Source of the DNA: CAZOWW01 sp964583765
GTDB taxonomy: Bacteria; Actinomycetota; Actinomycetes; Actinomycetales; Kineosporiaceae
Direction of reading: 5' to 3'
Length of the DNA stretch: 13,928 bases
Assembly: GCA_964583765.1 (NCBI GenBank)
Contig: CAZOWW010000143.1
Coordinates: 1-13,928 of the forward strand
The position numbers and the translations under genes are program-made. Below, piece by piece: positions 13,424 through 13,928 of the stretch. Positions within the stretch are counted from its first letter, which is position 1. Each line of letters starts with the position of its first letter. Under the pieces are notes generated by a model. The model did no database searches. It saw nothing but the letters and a program-made list of their open reading frames with translations, and was not told the origin of the DNA.

Positions 13424-13928
13424 ATGAGACTCAGTTGGAGTCCGACCAAACGGCGGGCAATAACCGCCGCTGCGGTCGGCGCGGTCGCTGCGAGCGGCCT
13501 TGCGGTACTGCCGGCGTCGCCGGCTGCCGCAGCCATCGCCTGTAGCGTGCAGTACCAGGCGAGTGACTGGCCCGGCGGCATGAGCGCGAACCTCACCATC
13601 AAGAACCTCGGTGATGCCTGGTCGAGCTGGAGCTTGGGGTTCGCGTTCGGTAACGCGAACCAGAAGGTGACGCAGGGCTGGTCCGCGAACTGGACCCAGA
13701 GCGGCCAGAACGTCACCGCGACGAGCATGGCGTGGAACGGCGCCATCGCGAACGGCGGCTCGACGAGCATCGGCTTCAACGGGAGCTGGAGCGGCAGCGA
13801 TCCGGCGCCGACATCGTTCTCGATCAACGGCACCACCTGCGGTGGCACCCCGGTCACGACGACGACCACCACGACGACGACGACGAAGCCGGTCACGACG
13901 ACGACTACGACGACGGTGCCGGTGACCA
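13424..13928 (+). CDS. secreted CBM2 protein, 5' part of a probable cellulase or related enzyme (cut by window end)
   Basis: The reading frame stays open to the window edge, giving 168 residues. ATG 13424 follows AGGAGAG (13407-13413). Residues 1-37 are a Sec-type signal peptide: basic MRLSWSPTKRR, a hydrophobic stretch, then PASPAAAA before IAC. Residues 39-139 are a family-2 carbohydrate-binding module. Cys40 and Cys139 sit at its two ends, as the disulfide pair does in this family. It is rich in exposed-type Trp (W66, W69, W86, W90, W104) with segments such as WSSWSLGFAFGN and GWSANWTQSG. CBM2 modules bind crystalline cellulose or xylan. From residue 145 a linker of 10 Thr, KPV, 7 Thr, VPVT begins, the usual bridge to a catalytic domain, which is outside the window. 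The CebR-type operator upstream supports a cellulolytic role. The enzyme class (for example GH6, GH5, GH9 or LPMO) cannot be told. Confidence 0.9.
   Translation, partial: MRLSWSPTKRRAITAAAVGAVAASGLAVLPASPAAAAIACSVQYQASDWPGGMSANLTIKNLGDAWSSWSLGFAFGNANQKVTQGWSANWTQSGQNVTATSMAWNGAIANGGSTSIGFNGSWSGSDPAPTSFSINGTTCGGTPVTTTTTTTTTTKPVTTTTTTTVPVT
13856..13915 (+). repeat. ACG-triplet simple repeat encoding the threonine linker
   Basis: Ten Thr codons (13856-13885) and seven more (13895-13915), almost all ACG, flank a Lys-Pro-Val. Near-identical triplets make length change by slippage likely. Confidence 0.9.

Noticed and set aside
13420..13896. A 158-codon minus-strand frame over the CBM2 gene with a poly-Val run.
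   Set aside because: The valine run is the complement of the ACG threonine linker. The + strand frame has a signal peptide, CBM2 motifs and a ribosome site.

Overview
The window is very GC-rich chromosomal DNA with strong third-position G/C bias. It has GTG starts, few U-rich terminators, a perfect CebR/CelR-type operator core (TGGGAGCGCTCCCA) and a secreted family-2 carbohydrate-binding protein. Together these point to a cellulose-degrading actinobacterium; I cannot name genus or species. All supported genes lie on the + strand. I see no tRNA, rRNA, CRISPR array, integrase or recognisable transposase.

Layout. Positions 1-275 are non-coding leader with inverted repeats. 276-1736 encodes a GT4 glycosyltransferase of the trehalose-synthase (TreT) type, closed by a strong hairpin. 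2121-4694 encodes an MMPL/RND-type membrane transporter with a long low-complexity C-terminal tail, again followed by a hairpin. 4929-6959 encodes an unusual protein: a flavohemoglobin-like globin domain of about 145 residues, then eight perfect-length 8-residue repeats, then about 450 residues of predicted disorder, with no reductase domain. A CRP/GlxR-like site lies just upstream. 7142-9632 is a compact pxpABC operon for prokaryotic 5-oxoprolinase. Its PxpB carries a low-complexity insertion, and the pxpB-pxpC junction carries a duplicated start region. 9826-11055 encodes a soluble PAS-GGDEF diguanylate cyclase with an intact active site and I-site. 11131-12477 encodes a lycopene cyclase (CrtY type) standing alone. 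12478-13423 is a 946-base gene-free stretch unusually rich in palindromes, including the CebR/CelR-type operator. From 13424 to the window edge runs the start of a secreted protein: signal peptide, CBM2, threonine-rich linker. Its catalytic part, if any, lies beyond the window.

Functional links. Only pxpABC is a clear pathway operon. Cyclase and crtY are 75 bases apart on one strand and may be co-transcribed. The CebR/CelR-type operator ties the CBM2 gene to cello-oligosaccharide control. The other genes look like independent units separated by hairpins.

Two trends run through the window. Conserved enzyme cores carry low-complexity insertions or tails (transporter, globin, PxpB, cyclase). 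Short tandem duplications of about 17-21 bases sit at or beside several gene boundaries. The most novel object is the globin with its repeat-bearing disordered tail and its putative CRP-family site.
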